From Hyphomicrobiales bacterium (GTDB lineage: Bacteria; Pseudomonadota; Alphaproteobacteria; Rhizobiales; Beijerinckiaceae): 64,000 bases of DNA. Shown in pieces: positions 15,992 through 24,219 of the stretch (its first letter is position 1; each line of letters opens with the position of its first letter). The translations under genes and the position numbers were made by a program. The notes beneath the pieces were generated by a model that saw only the letters and a program-made list of their open reading frames with translations, ran no database searches and was not told where the DNA came from. Where the stretch lies: the NCBI GenBank assembly GCA_027483945.1, contig JAIXTM010000006.1, forward strand, positions 1 to 64,000, given 5' to 3'.

Positions 15992-16034
15992 ACCATGGTC
16001 GAAGTCGCGCGGAGTCGCAACTGGTTACGATTTT
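15992..16034 (-). promoter_or_regulatory. Degenerate operator and promoter of the primase gene
   Basis: Operator 16011-16034 read leftward: AAAATCGTAA, CCAG, TTGCGACTCC. The TTGCGA of the operator (16020-16015) is itself the -35; 17 bp later comes CATGGT (15997-15992). The transcript starts at a GCCGGG-ATGACCA-CCCGGC hairpin (15984-15966), then GAAGGA. 16035-16313 holds no gene I can support, only two small hairpins (GCGCC-GAA-GGCGC near 16107 and GCGCGC-TTGAA-GCGCGC at 16142-16158). Confidence 0.65.
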
Positions 16035-16313
16035 TGGCTCGCGCGCGCGTCTCTGAACCTACTCGCTCGCCGCAAGATCACCCGTGATGAATCTGATCCA
16101 TCGGGAAGCGCCGAAGGCGCATTCTTCGTAACTCGCTCTGTGCGCGCTTGAAGCGCGCCCGCCGGGATAAACCCTCATTCGAAGGGCGCACCTTACGCCG
16201 TAGGGTATTCCGCGCGCGAGGAAAACGTCGCAGAAAAATGGCTGTCAAGACCTATGTTTTAGACGCCGGAGACCCGCAAGAAACCGCGACATTTTCCAGG
16301 TGGCCTCACCAAG

Positions 16314-16336
16314 AAAGGTCAGGCGGCCTGACCTTT
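16314..16336. terminator. Bidirectional-looking terminator hairpin
   Basis: AAAGGTCAGG-CGG-CCTGACCTTT, a 10-bp perfect stem with a 3-nt loop. It overlaps the stop codon of the 79-residue gene to its right. The T-run is short, so termination strength is uncertain. Confidence 0.6.
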
Positions 16337-16558
16337 ACTCGCGTTCGGTTGCGACTCGGGCGCGAGTCGCGCGCCGAGAATTTCCTCGGCCAAGGCATGG
16401 AAGGCGCCGTCCTGCCAATCGGGCTCCGCGCGACACGCCTGGATCATGAATGCCGAGAGGAAGCCCGGCTCGTGGCTTTGCCGGGCCAGGGCGATGGCCT
16501 CGCGTGCAGCCGCTTCGCCAGCTTCAGCCCGCGTTCCGTATGCGGTCAGGTCAGCCAT
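16319..16558 (-). CDS. Small helical hypothetical protein
   Basis: 79 residues (MADLTAYGTRAEAGEAAARE...). The ATG shares a base with the upstream TGA (TGATG). Its last codons form part of the terminator hairpin. No family recognised. Confidence 0.6.
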   Translation of the reverse strand: MADLTAYGTRAEAGEAAAREAIALARQSHEPGFLSAFMIQACRAEPDWQDGAFHALAEEILGARLAPESQPNASKGQAA

Positions 16559-16794
16559 CAACCACCTCCGTTGTTCTCATTCTGTTCTACAATTCTGACC
16601 GACCTTTGGCGATAGGCTTGTCGCACAATCCGACCCCGCCTTTCCAATTCCGTCATGATGTAGTGGACTTGAGATTTGGATCGAATATCCAATGCTCTTG
16701 CAATTTCCAAGAGGGATGGTGCGACTCCGTTGTGATCGCGCAGATAGCCCTTCAGGAAGGCGAGGACCTGCGCCTGGCGCCTCGTAAGGCTCAT
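16558..16794 (-). CDS. LexA-like winged HTH protein without peptidase domain
   Basis: 78 residues: SLTRRQAQVLAFLKGYLRDH, APSLLEIARALDIRSKSQVH and ELERRGRIVRQ follow the LexA DNA-binding domain closely (LTxRQ...SxxEIA..L..KS...H..L..LE.KG.I). The S24 autoprotease domain is absent, so it would bind DNA without RecA-triggered cleavage. It sits in the SSB operon; a regulator of early genes is plausible. Confidence 0.78.
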   Translation of the reverse strand: MSLTRRQAQVLAFLKGYLRDHNGVAPSLLEIARALDIRSKSQVHYIMTELERRGRIVRQAYRQRSVRIVEQNENNGGG

Positions 16795-16820
16795 GGGCGC
16801 CTCACAAGCCTCACGAGGCG

Positions 16821-17405
16821 TCACAGGGCGCTTCTTTGCGCCACCCGCCACCCGTGCAGGGCTACGCCGATCGCGTCGGCCTCGTCCTGCGTTGTCGGCC
16901 GATGGCCCAGGAGCTTCACCCGCTCCATCACCATTTCCTTCGGCGCGTGTGAGCCGGGCAGCCCGATCCCGCTTTTCCATGATCCAACTCCCACAGGAAT
17001 GACGGGGACGTTCGACGCCGCCGCCCAGGCTTCAATGATTGCCCGCAGCCCGCCGTAGACGTGCGCCGCGGTCGTAGCGAACGTGCGCTTGCCGCTCGCC
17101 TTGTCCCGCCGCTCATGGCTCCGAACGTCTTCCAGAACCACGACCAGGGGCGCCGGCCAGGCCGGCGACTCCCTCTCAAGCCAGCGCGCGAGACGCAGGT
17201 AGCGCCGGCCGGGCACGTCCGAGCCGCGGAGGCTCAGGTCGAGAGACCCGCTGATCCGGACCGCGTCGTTCACGGCGAGCGCCCACCCCATATGCGTTCC
17301 GATATCCAGACCGAGAACCGCGCCAGCCCGGGGGACTGGCGCGGTCATTTTCGGCGCGGCGCGGCGGGCGGAGGCGGCGCTTACCCTGGGAGGACGTTTC
17401 GCCAT
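16821..17405 (-). CDS. RuvC-like Holliday junction nuclease
   Basis: 194 residues. AVLGLDIGTHMGWAL (first acidic D), VVVLEDV (E) and TTQDEADAIGVALHGW (D-x2-D) are the RNase H-fold catalytic set of RuvC-type resolvases. It would cut branched DNA formed during recombination or before packaging. The N-terminal 25 residues are basic and disordered; a later start MTAPVPRAG is possible. It overlaps the HNH gene by 25 nt. Confidence 0.82.
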   Translation of the reverse strand: MAKRPPRVSAASARRAAPKMTAPVPRAGAVLGLDIGTHMGWALAVNDAVRISGSLDLSLRGSDVPGRRYLRLARWLERESPAWPAPLVVVLEDVRSHERRDKASGKRTFATTAAHVYGGLRAIIEAWAAASNVPVIPVGVGSWKSGIGLPGSHAPKEMVMERVKLLGHRPTTQDEADAIGVALHGWRVAQRSAL

Positions 17406-17905
17406 GACCTCCCCGCCATGATATTTGTCACCGTCGCTGCCGCGATTCCGTAAAGGCGAGCAACGCTTGCATGAGATGCCCCCGCCGCGACTTTAGCCTT
17501 GATCGCTGACACGGTTGTCTCGTCAAGACGAGCGCGTTGCACCTTCCTCCGATATTCCAGATATCCCGGCGCGTTCAGATTTTCCTTTTGCGTCCCCCAC
17601 GCGAGGTTATCAGCCCTGTTGTTCAGAGGGTTCTCATCCAAGTGCATTACTACAGCCGCGCCAGAAGGCGCAGGGCCATGAAATGCCTCACAGACGAGGC
17701 GATGAACCTTGCGTGTCTTTCGCCGATACACCAGGATGAAGCGGCCATCGGTGAGTTGGCCGAAGTGAGCCTTCCCGCCCCTCTTCACGAGACCTGAGCC
17801 TCGTGAAGTAGGAACGAGATGAGGAACACGGCGGACCCGACCCAGACTGGACGCCTCATATTCCGGCATTGAGGGGACAACCCTCCATATCTCCTGGGCG
17901 TCCAT
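17381..17905 (-). CDS. NUMOD4-type HNH homing endonuclease
   Basis: 174 residues. EIWRVVPSMPEYEASSLGRV is the NUMOD4 motif; VHRLVCEAFHGP, VVMHLDENPLNNRADNLAWG and TQKENLNA carry the HNH_3 core (H...N...N); a C-terminal helix-turn-helix (SHASVARLYGIAAATVTNIM) would give DNA specificity. Inserted between ssb and the resolvase gene as a free-standing homing gene. TGATG overlap with ssb. Confidence 0.85.
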   Translation of the reverse strand: MDAQEIWRVVPSMPEYEASSLGRVRRVPHLVPTSRGSGLVKRGGKAHFGQLTDGRFILVYRRKTRKVHRLVCEAFHGPAPSGAAVVMHLDENPLNNRADNLAWGTQKENLNAPGYLEYRRKVQRARLDETTVSAIKAKVAAGASHASVARLYGIAAATVTNIMAGRSWRNVLPG

Positions 17906-18375
17906 CAAAAAGGAATATCATCGTCGAGATCCGGCCCCTTCCGATCCCAGCCGCCGCCCGAACCCGAAGGCTTGCTCGATCCGCCCGAACCGCGCTCCCC
18001 GCCCCATCCGCCGCCGCCTGACCCGCTGTCGGATGCACCGCTCTTGAAGGGCCGGCCCAGGCGAATATGACCCTGGGGGAACTGGACGATCACCTCGGTC
18101 GTCCAGCGGTCCTTTCCGTCCTTGTCCTGCCACTTCCGGGTGGTGAGCTTGCCCACCACGATCACCTCGTCGCCCTTGCGGGCTTCGTTCAGGCGCTCGG
18201 CGTCCAGGTCACCCCAGACGACCACGTTGTGCCACTCGGTGGACTCCTTCCATTCGGAGCCCTGCTTGTATTTCTCCGACGTGGCGACGCTGAGGGATGA
18301 GACCCGCTTGCCGGAGTTGGTCGAGCGGATCTCCGGGTCCTTCCCCAGGCGGCCGATCAGTTGGACGACGTTCAT
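17905..18375 (-). CDS. ssb: Single-stranded DNA-binding protein
   Basis: 156 residues. MNVVQLIGRLGKDPEIRSTN, SEKYKQGSEWKESTEWHNVV and GDEVIVVGKLTTRKWQ form a complete OB fold; then a Gly/Ser-rich linker and the acidic tip DLDDDIPF that recruits partner proteins in bacterial SSBs. It would coat ssDNA made by the exonuclease and helicase. Confidence 0.96.
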   Translation of the reverse strand: MNVVQLIGRLGKDPEIRSTNSGKRVSSLSVATSEKYKQGSEWKESTEWHNVVVWGDLDAERLNEARKGDEVIVVGKLTTRKWQDKDGKDRWTTEVIVQFPQGHIRLGRPFKSGASDSGSGGGGWGGERGSGGSSKPSGSGGGWDRKGPDLDDDIPF

Positions 18376-18378
18376 CGC

Positions 18379-18921
18379 TTATCCCTTCCGGCCTGACGGG
18401 GTCTTGTCGAAGACCGGCCCATCATCCGGGCCTTCCGGATCGTCCGGGAACAGGCCCCGCTGATCAGGGGTCGGCTTCGGCTTGCCGCGGTCGCCGTTGA
18501 AGGCGCGCGTGTCGGCCAAGGTCAGGGTGATCACCTCGCCCACGCTATCGAGCAGCGCGTGCCGGTCTTCATTGGTGATGGGGACGTGCAATTCGCAGGC
18601 GATGTGGTCCTTGATGGCCGCCTTCTTGAAGGTGGCCATGATCGTGCGCCGGCCGCCGGCCATGACCAGGTCCACGACCTTCGCCACGAGCAGTCGGGAA
18701 TGCTCGTCGGCGGCGTCGATGGTGCGCTGCTGCTCATCTTCGCCGCGGAGGTGCCAAGGCAGTGGCGAATGATCATGCCGCAGCCGGTCGAGCAGGAAGT
18801 CCCGGACGTCGCCCGCCAGGGTCTTCGCCGCGATAAACTGCAGGTCGTCTTCGGCCATCGGTGAGGCGGGCTGAATCTCCGGCGCCTCCGGGTCGTTCTG
18901 TTCAGGGGGCAGGTCGTTCAT
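18379..18921 (-). CDS. Hypothetical early protein upstream of ssb
   Basis: 180 residues (MNDLPPEQNDPEAPEIQPAS...). Acidic N-terminus, central helical part (LLVAKVVDLVMAGGRRTIMA), Pro/Asp-rich tail. AAGGAG lies 6 nt before the ATG. Ends 3 nt before ssb. Not recognised; 18922-19022 is leader sequence with no operator of full quality. Confidence 0.7.
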   Translation of the reverse strand: MNDLPPEQNDPEAPEIQPASPMAEDDLQFIAAKTLAGDVRDFLLDRLRHDHSPLPWHLRGEDEQQRTIDAADEHSRLLVAKVVDLVMAGGRRTIMATFKKAAIKDHIACELHVPITNEDRHALLDSVGEVITLTLADTRAFNGDRGKPKPTPDQRGLFPDDPEGPDDGPVFDKTPSGRKG

Positions 18922-19022
18922 TGTGCGCTCCTTGGTTGTAGGTGAACTTTTTGCGAACCGAATGCGAACCCATTTGATTTTTCATCGAAACCTTGCCAAA
19001 GGAGACGACATCAAAGGGGGCT

Positions 19023-19268
19023 CTAGAATTGAGAGTGCGGCCGCACGGGATTCGTCGCTGGCTCACCAAGCGACCAATCGGCAGGAATCAGCGCCTCAAG
19101 GCGCTGCAGCGTTTCGATGCTCGGCGACCAGTCGGGGGCCTCGACGCGTGCCAGGGTGTTCGGTGCGATTCGCGCGCGCGCGGCGATGCTTCGCTTCCCG
19201 CGGGGCTGCGAGACGACCCATGCCTGGACTCGCTCGATGCAAGATTTGATGGTCGGGGGGCGGCACAT
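19023..19268 (-). CDS. Cro-like HTH regulator
   Basis: 81 residues. KRSIAARARIAPNTLARVEA, PDWSPSIETLQRLEALIP is a short XRE-type helix-turn-helix. It leads the leftward early genes and faces the repressor gene across two operators. The predicted promoter places the transcription start at or within 1 nt of the ATG, so the message may be leaderless. Cro-like role inferred from size and position. Confidence 0.75.
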   Translation of the reverse strand: MCRPPTIKSCIERVQAWVVSQPRGKRSIAARARIAPNTLARVEAPDWSPSIETLQRLEALIPADWSLGEPATNPVRPHSQF

Positions 19269-19274
19269 ATCGCC

Positions 19275-19331
19275 CCAATAACGCAAACGATTGCGATTTT
19301 CAATGTTAAAATCGCAGTCGGTTGCGACTTT
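19275..19331. promoter_or_regulatory. Twin operator of the lysogeny switch
   Basis: Operator A 19277-19300 (AATAACGCAA, ACGA, TTGCGATTTT) and operator B 19308-19331 (AAAATCGCAG, TCGG, TTGCGACTTT), centres 31 bp apart. Leftward promoter: TTGAAA between the operators, 17 bp, TATTGG (19280-19275) overlapping operator A. A rightward promoter is less clear (TTAAAA-N17-TTTATG). Confidence 0.75.
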
Positions 19332-19345
19332 ATGCGGAGGGCACC

Positions 19346-19966
19346 TTGGCGAAACGTGAAGAACTGACGCTCGAACAGGCCGAGCGCCAGAGGGCAGCGG
19401 TCCGATCAGTGATGGACGCGAAAGGCTTACGGGCAAGCCCGTGGGCGCTCGCCGCCGGCGTTTCCAGCGGCAGCCTCTATGCGTTCCTGAAGGGCCGCAC
19501 GAACCACCTCGGGACACCCCTGGTCGCGCGCCTTGCCGAAGCAGCCGGCGTGCCCATGGCGATGCTCACCGGAGAAGGCCCGACGCCGGAGGCATTTACC
19601 GTCACCCACCACCTCCGAGGCGACCTGATATCCCCGATGCCGCAGCGAAACGGACGGCGGATGGCGCCCATCCCGCCGGACGTCAATCCAGTCGGCCTGG
19701 CCGCCGCCGAGGCGGCAACCGACCAGCAGGGCGCCTTCCGTGAGGGCGCCACGGTCTACTGGCACCAGGGAATAGATCGCCGCGCCGATGAAAAGCCCGG
19801 CCTCTGCGTGTGCAAGCTCGCCGGACAAGACGCGATGGTTCTTGCGGACCTGCGGCGCGGCTTCGGCGAGGGACGGCATCTACTCCTCACCGTAAGCGGC
19901 CGAGTGCTGGACTCAGTCGAGCTTGAGGCCGCCTATAAGGTCGTCTGGATCAAAGCCCCCGACTGA
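19346..19966 (+). CDS. CI-like phage repressor
   Basis: 206 residues from TTG 19346, chosen because GGAGG sits 5 nt upstream; an upstream TTG at 19322 lies inside operator B. N-terminal HTH: RASPWALAAGVSSGSLYAFL, KGRTNHLGTPLVARLAEAAG. The C-terminal half (GLCVCKLAGQDAMVLADLRR) is beta-rich like S24-type repressor domains, but I see no clear Ser/Lys dyad, so RecA-mediated cleavage is doubtful. It is the best candidate to bind the AAAATCGCAA repeats. Confidence 0.78.
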   Translation: MAKREELTLEQAERQRAAVRSVMDAKGLRASPWALAAGVSSGSLYAFLKGRTNHLGTPLVARLAEAAGVPMAMLTGEGPTPEAFTVTHHLRGDLISPMPQRNGRRMAPIPPDVNPVGLAAAEAATDQQGAFREGATVYWHQGIDRRADEKPGLCVCKLAGQDAMVLADLRRGFGEGRHLLLTVSGRVLDSVELEAAYKVVWIKAPD

Positions 19967-19968
19967 GA

Positions 19969-20024
19969 AAAATCGCATCCCATTGCGATTTTTGCTTGCG
20001 GCTTTCGCAATCCAATGCCAATGT
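19969..20024 (+). promoter_or_regulatory. Repressor operator and promoter for recombination genes
   Basis: Operator 19969-19992 (AAAATCGCAT, CCCA, TTGCGATTTT), then -35 TTGCGG (19996-20001), 17 bp, -10 CAATGT (20019-20024). The leader forms ACACCG-AAACCCA-CGGTGT (20029-20047) directly before TGAAGGA and the ATG at 20060. Confidence 0.75.
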
Positions 20025-20059
20025 CCCGACACCGAAACCCACGGTGTTGAAGGACTCCC

Positions 20060-21100
20060 ATGGATCATCAAGCGATTGCCGAGGCGCCAAGCGCGCGTCG
20101 GCTTGAAGGTGAGGTCGCGTTTTTCCACGCGGCCTCCGACTGGCACGCAGCGCGCGCCTCCGACATCACCGCCAGCACCATCGCCGGCCATTTCGGCTTT
20201 TCGGCCTGGTCGTCCCGCTACTCCGACTATGTCGAGAAGGCGGGCCTGGCTCCGCGGAAGGACGCTGATTCCGACCTGAAGCGTGCCGGGCGCCATCTGG
20301 AAGCGGCGATCGCCTCCCTGGCGGCCGAAGAGGAAGGCTGGACGAACCTCTTCGATGCCGCCGGCTATTGGCGCCACCTCCACGACGCGGGCTTCACGCT
20401 CCACCCGCCCACCATCCTCTACATGCGCGATACGCGCTGCCGGCTCGGCGCCACGCCGGACCGCGTTCTCCTGCAGCCGGACGGCCGATGCCGGCCGGTC
20501 GAGGTCAAGAACGTCTCCTGGCAGGCGTTCCGGGACGAATGGGAGCAGGGTCAGGCGCCGGTCAAATACTGGCTGCAGGGGCAGGTCCAGGCCGGCCTTG
20601 CCCGTATCGCCGGCCTTCCCTGGGACGGCCCTATCGTGGTCGGGCTGATCGCCGGCAATGACCTGCGGGTCCTGCCCTACGACTTCGATGTTGAAGCCTT
20701 CCAGCAGTGCCGCATCGCCGCGGCGACCTTCTGGGAAGACGTCGCCGCCGGCCGCGAGCCCCTTGCCGATCTGACCCGCAGCATCGACCGCGACGCGCTT
20801 CGCCGCCGGTGGCGGCAGAGCCAGGAGAAGGCGCTGGATCTTTCGAAGTCCGACGCCGCGCTGCAGGTGGCCGAGGCGCTGTCCGAGGCCCGGCGCCGCG
20901 AGCGCGATGCCAAGGCCGAATCCGACCTGCTCTCCGCGCAGTTGCTCTCGATGCTCGGCGACGCCGAGCGCGCGACGCTGCCCGGCGGGTGGCTGGTCGC
21001 GGCCAAAACCCAGGCCCGGGCCGCCTACACGGTCGAGGAGGGCACGACCCGCCCCATTCGCATCATCCCACCGAAAGCCCCGAAGGAGCCCAAGAAGTGA
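20060..21100 (+). CDS. YqaJ/lambda-type exonuclease
   Basis: 346 residues. RLGATPDRVLL, RPVEVKNVSWQAF and a downstream KYWLQGQVQAGLARIAG are the GxxPD, (V/L)E(V/I)K and Q-x2-x-Q motifs of the PD-(D/E)XK YqaJ/Red-alpha family. The enzyme degrades the 5' strand of dsDNA ends to expose 3' ssDNA for the annealase. A helical C-terminal extension (ALSEARRRERDAKAESDLL) precedes the RecT start (GTGA overlap). Confidence 0.88.
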   Translation: MDHQAIAEAPSARRLEGEVAFFHAASDWHAARASDITASTIAGHFGFSAWSSRYSDYVEKAGLAPRKDADSDLKRAGRHLEAAIASLAAEEEGWTNLFDAAGYWRHLHDAGFTLHPPTILYMRDTRCRLGATPDRVLLQPDGRCRPVEVKNVSWQAFRDEWEQGQAPVKYWLQGQVQAGLARIAGLPWDGPIVVGLIAGNDLRVLPYDFDVEAFQQCRIAAATFWEDVAAGREPLADLTRSIDRDALRRRWRQSQEKALDLSKSDAALQVAEALSEARRRERDAKAESDLLSAQLLSMLGDAERATLPGGWLVAAKTQARAAYTVEEGTTRPIRIIPPKAPKEPKK

Positions 21101-22272
21101 GCCAATCCCCCGCCATCATGGAAGCCGCCAAGGCCGAAATCGTCGGCATGCGGGCCGACTTCGAGCGTCTCCTGGGTGGCTCGGTCCAGGTGGATCGCTT
21201 CGAGCGCGCCGTTCTCACCGCGATCACCACCAATCCCGCGCTGCTGGACCTGCCGAAGGACACGCTGCTCGATGCGTGCCGCAAGGCGGCCTCGGATCGC
21301 CTGAAGCCGGACGGCCGGGAGGGCGCCATCGTTCCCCGCTGGAACGAGAAGTCGAAGCGCCTGGAAGCGGCATGGCAGCCGATGGTCCGCGGCATCATCA
21401 AGATCGCCAAGCTCTATGCCGGCGTGCAGTCGGTCGATGTGGAACTGGTCTATGAGGGCGAGGTCTTCCGCGTCCTGAAGGGCGATGAGCGCCGGATCAT
21501 CCACGAGGGCAACCCGGCGCTCGCCATCGTCGGCAAGGAAGTCGCAGCCTACGCCATCTTCGTCTACGGGCCGGAGATGCACCAGCGCGAGCGCGAGGTC
21601 ATGTCGGTGGCGCAGATCAACGCCATCCGCGACCGCAGCCCGGGCGCGTCGCGCGGTAAGGGGCCGTGGGTCACCGATTGGGGCCAGATGGCGTGCAAGA
21701 CGGTGCTGCATCGTCTCGGCAAGCGCATGGCGGCCCGCGATGAGGACGGCGAGGGGCTGCTCGCCCAGGTTCTGCAGCGGATCGAGGAAGAATACGACTT
21801 CGCCGACCGGAAGCAGGATGACCGACCGCCCGCCCAGCAGGCGTCGGCTCCGGCTTCGGGCCAGGCCGCCGGCTCGTCCTCCACCCCTGGCGATCGCTTC
21901 CGGTCGGCCACGCAGGGCGCGCGCGATGTCGACCCTGCCACGGGCGAAGTGGTGGGCGCCAAGGCCGAGCCCGACCCGAACGCGGGCAGCCCGCTCTTCG
22001 TCCCGCTCCAATTCGCCGAGGGCGGGAAGCCCCTCTGGGAGCCTTGGGGCCTGGCGATGAAGAACCTGCTGGCCGAGCGCAAGAGCGGCGCCGAGATCAA
22101 GGAACTGAACGGGGTGAACGGCAAGGCGCTGGCCCTCATGCGTGAGCGCAACGAGAAGGCGTGGCATCGCTGGATGGACGCCTGCGTGGATCGCGCCGCG
22201 CGCATCGAGGACGAGTCCCGCCCGCCGGCTCCGGCGGACGACTCCGCGGGCTTCGGTCGGGAGGCCGCCTGA
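21097..22272 (+). CDS. recT: RecT-family ssDNA annealing protein
   Basis: 391 residues from GTG 21097, overlapping the exonuclease stop. RFERAVLTAITTNPALLDLP, PRWNEKSKRLEAAWQPMVRG, IIKIAKLYAGVQSVDVELVY and DWGQMACKTVLHRLGKRM match RecT. The C-terminus is Pro/Gly-rich then helical. With exonuclease and SSB it forms a Red-type recombination system that can also circularise or concatenate phage DNA. Confidence 0.92.
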   Translation: MSQSPAIMEAAKAEIVGMRADFERLLGGSVQVDRFERAVLTAITTNPALLDLPKDTLLDACRKAASDRLKPDGREGAIVPRWNEKSKRLEAAWQPMVRGIIKIAKLYAGVQSVDVELVYEGEVFRVLKGDERRIIHEGNPALAIVGKEVAAYAIFVYGPEMHQREREVMSVAQINAIRDRSPGASRGKGPWVTDWGQMACKTVLHRLGKRMAARDEDGEGLLAQVLQRIEEEYDFADRKQDDRPPAQQASAPASGQAAGSSSTPGDRFRSATQGARDVDPATGEVVGAKAEPDPNAGSPLFVPLQFAEGGKPLWEPWGLAMKNLLAERKSGAEIKELNGVNGKALALMRERNEKAWHRWMDACVDRAARIEDESRPPAPADDSAGFGREAA

Positions 22273-22471
22273 TCGAGGCCGCTACGCCCCGCCGCACCCC
22301 GCTCCGCGCCACGGCGCCCCGCTAGGCCGCTCGTCGCCTCTCAACGCACCGCAGCATTGCACTCCGCATCTCAACGCAACGTCCTGGCTCCGGCCAGGAG
22401 CCTCGCTCCGCGACGTATCTCACCACCACTCCGCGCAATTCCGCGCTTCTCAACGACCGAAGGAACCCACG
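22273..22471 (+). repeat. Repeat-rich non-coding gap
   Basis: Pyrimidine-rich plus strand with TCTCAACG at 22339, 22369 and 22448 and repeated CTCCGC. The last copy sits in a leader CGCTTCTCAACG...CGAAGGA that recurs before the gene at 23707. No credible gene. Confidence 0.6.
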
Positions 22472-23065
22472 ATGAAAGCCTCAATCGCCACCGTCACCCT
22501 CGAAGGCATCACCGCCTATTCGCAGTCCCGCCAGCACGATGAGCCGAAGCTGGAAGGCGAATCCCACGAGGATTACGACAAGCGCACCTGGCGCTCGAAG
22601 CAGTCGATCGAACTGCGCGACGGCAAGCAGACCGTCGTCATCCCGGCCCATGGCATTCACCAGGCCATCGCCGCCGCGGCGAAGTATTCGAAGCGCCAGA
22701 TCCCCGGGCAGGGCAAGGCGACCTGGACGAAGAAATTCGAGGCGGGCATCACCCTGCTCGAGAACCCGGCGCTGGGCATCGACCCCGACGCCGTGAACGT
22801 GGTGACGATCAGCGCCAACGCCGACGGCATCCGCGGCTCCGGCAAGCGCGTGCCGCGCCGCTTCCCGATCATCCCGGAGTGGCGCGCCACCTTTGACGTC
22901 TACATCCTGGACCCGATCATCACCGAGCAGGTCTTCCGGGAGATGCTCGAAATCGCCGGCATGTTCATCGGCATCGGCCGCTTCCGCCCCGAGAAGGGTG
23001 GGACGAATGGCCGTTTCAAGATTGCGTCGCTGGCCTGGGCGGATAACCGCCAGATCGCGGCGTGA
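22472..23065 (+). CDS. Conserved phage protein of recombination modules
   Basis: 197 residues. AYSQSRQHDEPKLEGESHED, YDKRTWRSKQ, VIPAHGIHQAIAAAAKYSKR, QIPGQGKATWTKKFEAGI, GSGKRVPRRFPIIPEW and GMFIGIGRFRPEKGGTNGRF define a family I recall beside phage recombinases; no activity is established. A basic mixed alpha/beta protein, possibly binding nucleic acid. AAGGAAC before the ATG. Confidence 0.8.
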   Translation: MKASIATVTLEGITAYSQSRQHDEPKLEGESHEDYDKRTWRSKQSIELRDGKQTVVIPAHGIHQAIAAAAKYSKRQIPGQGKATWTKKFEAGITLLENPALGIDPDAVNVVTISANADGIRGSGKRVPRRFPIIPEWRATFDVYILDPIITEQVFREMLEIAGMFIGIGRFRPEKGGTNGRFKIASLAWADNRQIAA

Positions 23066-23706
23066 TGACCGCGCTGCACAGCGCACTGCGACTCTGCGCC
23101 CAGCAGCACTCCGCTGCGCGCCGCGCCGCTCCTCTGTGCATCGCATCGCGTCGGGTGGGTGGCTTCGGCCGCCCACCTTTCGCGATGGGCAACGCGCCTC
23201 TGCGCCCGACAGCACTCCGCTGCGCGCCGCATCACGACGCAATGCCGCTCTGCTCAACGCTTCGTCTTCCCGACGGGAAGATCCCCGCAGCGCAACTCGG
23301 CGCACCGCGACTCACCCCCACGCGACTCAACGCAACGGCTCGTCCTTGGACAAGCACATCGCTGGCCTTCTCGTGGCTACTCGTGGCAACTCGATGCCAC
23401 GCCTCGCTCCGCCCCTCTGCTCACCGCACCGTGGCTTCGCCCAGGCGACGCCCTCCGCTCGGCCGCGCTTCATTTCGCTCCGCAGCGCATCTCCCGTCAC
23501 CGCATCGCATTGCACCTCGACGTGCCCGGCCTCCGGGCAACAGCGCATCGCTGCGCTCCGCTTCTCTACTCTTCCCGCCTCACCGCTCCTCACGGCACCG
23601 CATCGTTGCCCTGGCCCGCCAGAGCGCCACGCCGCGTCACGCCGCGCTCCGCAGCGCGTCTCCGCTCTCCGCTTCTCAACGCCATTCCACCCGAAGGAGA
23701 AACCCA
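23066..23706 (+). repeat. 640-bp stop-poor, repeat-rich non-coding region
   Basis: A 33-nt near-perfect direct repeat (23092-23124 and 23198-23230; CTCTGCGCCC..CAGCACTCCG core) and CTCAACGC at 23253, 23326 and 23675, with many CTCCGC and GCATCGC words. Several frames on both strands lack stops because TA is rare, but the translations are low-complexity Arg/Ser/His/Leu, so I do not call a gene. Could be an origin, a structured RNA or a protein-binding array. Confidence 0.6.
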
Positions 23707-24219
23707 ATGATCACGACTGATCTGTCCGCCGACGCGCGCGCGCTGGCCGACCTGCTGATCGCGGAGCCGGTCGGCTCCATCGTCACCCTCGAGCGCCTCT
23801 CGAAAACCATCGGCTTCCCCATCGCCGCCCGCCGGCACGCGCTCTATGCGGCCATCCGCGTGGCCGAGCGCGAGGCCGGCGCCGTCTTCACCTGCGAGCG
23901 CGGCATCGGCTATCGCCGCCTCTCCGTGCAGGAGATCGCCGATCAGGTCGGCAGCACGGCGCGGCATCGCATCCGCGGCACCGCCCGGCGCGCGCGTCGC
24001 ACTCTACTGGCCGGCACCGCCAAGCAGAACGACATGGCGCCCGCCCTCGCCCGTCGCATCGCCGCCGAGGCCAATACCCTGGCGCTGATCAACCACATTG
24101 CCCAGGACAAGCAGGTGCGCGCCGATGAAACCGCGCCTGCCAAGCCAGAGCCGGTCGCCATCACGGCGCGACGCATGATGGCCGCGATCACCGGCGGCCA
24201 GGCCGAGGAGGCGGCATAA
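23707..24219 (+). CDS. Probable HTH early regulator
   Basis: 170 residues (MITTDLSADARALADLLIAE...). TLERLSKTIGFPIAARRHAL then YAAIRVAEREAGAVFTCERG and GYRRLSVQEIADQVGSTARH look like paired helix-turn-helix units; the C-terminal half is Arg/Ala-rich. DNA binding is inferred. GAAGGAG precedes the ATG; TAATG overlap with the next gene. Confidence 0.65.
   Translation: MITTDLSADARALADLLIAEPVGSIVTLERLSKTIGFPIAARRHALYAAIRVAEREAGAVFTCERGIGYRRLSVQEIADQVGSTARHRIRGTARRARRTLLAGTAKQNDMAPALARRIAAEANTLALINHIAQDKQVRADETAPAKPEPVAITARRMMAAITGGQAEEAA

Noticed and set aside
16340-16372. GTTGCGACTCGGGCGCGAGTCGC, an inverted repeat resembling the operator core
   Set aside because: It lies inside a coding gene, has the wrong half-site order and spacing, and lacks the A/T flanks.
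19018-19052. TCTAGA and GCGGCCGC restriction-site-like words side by side, suggesting a vector junction
   Set aside because: They fall in and next to the 3' end of the Cro-like gene with normal flanking sequence; coincidence in GC-rich DNA.
23062-24219. A 385-codon plus-strand reading frame through the repeat gap into the gene at 23707
   Set aside because: The first ~215 codons are low-complexity Arg/Ser/Leu/His, equally open in other frames, and a good ribosome site and start exist at 23707.
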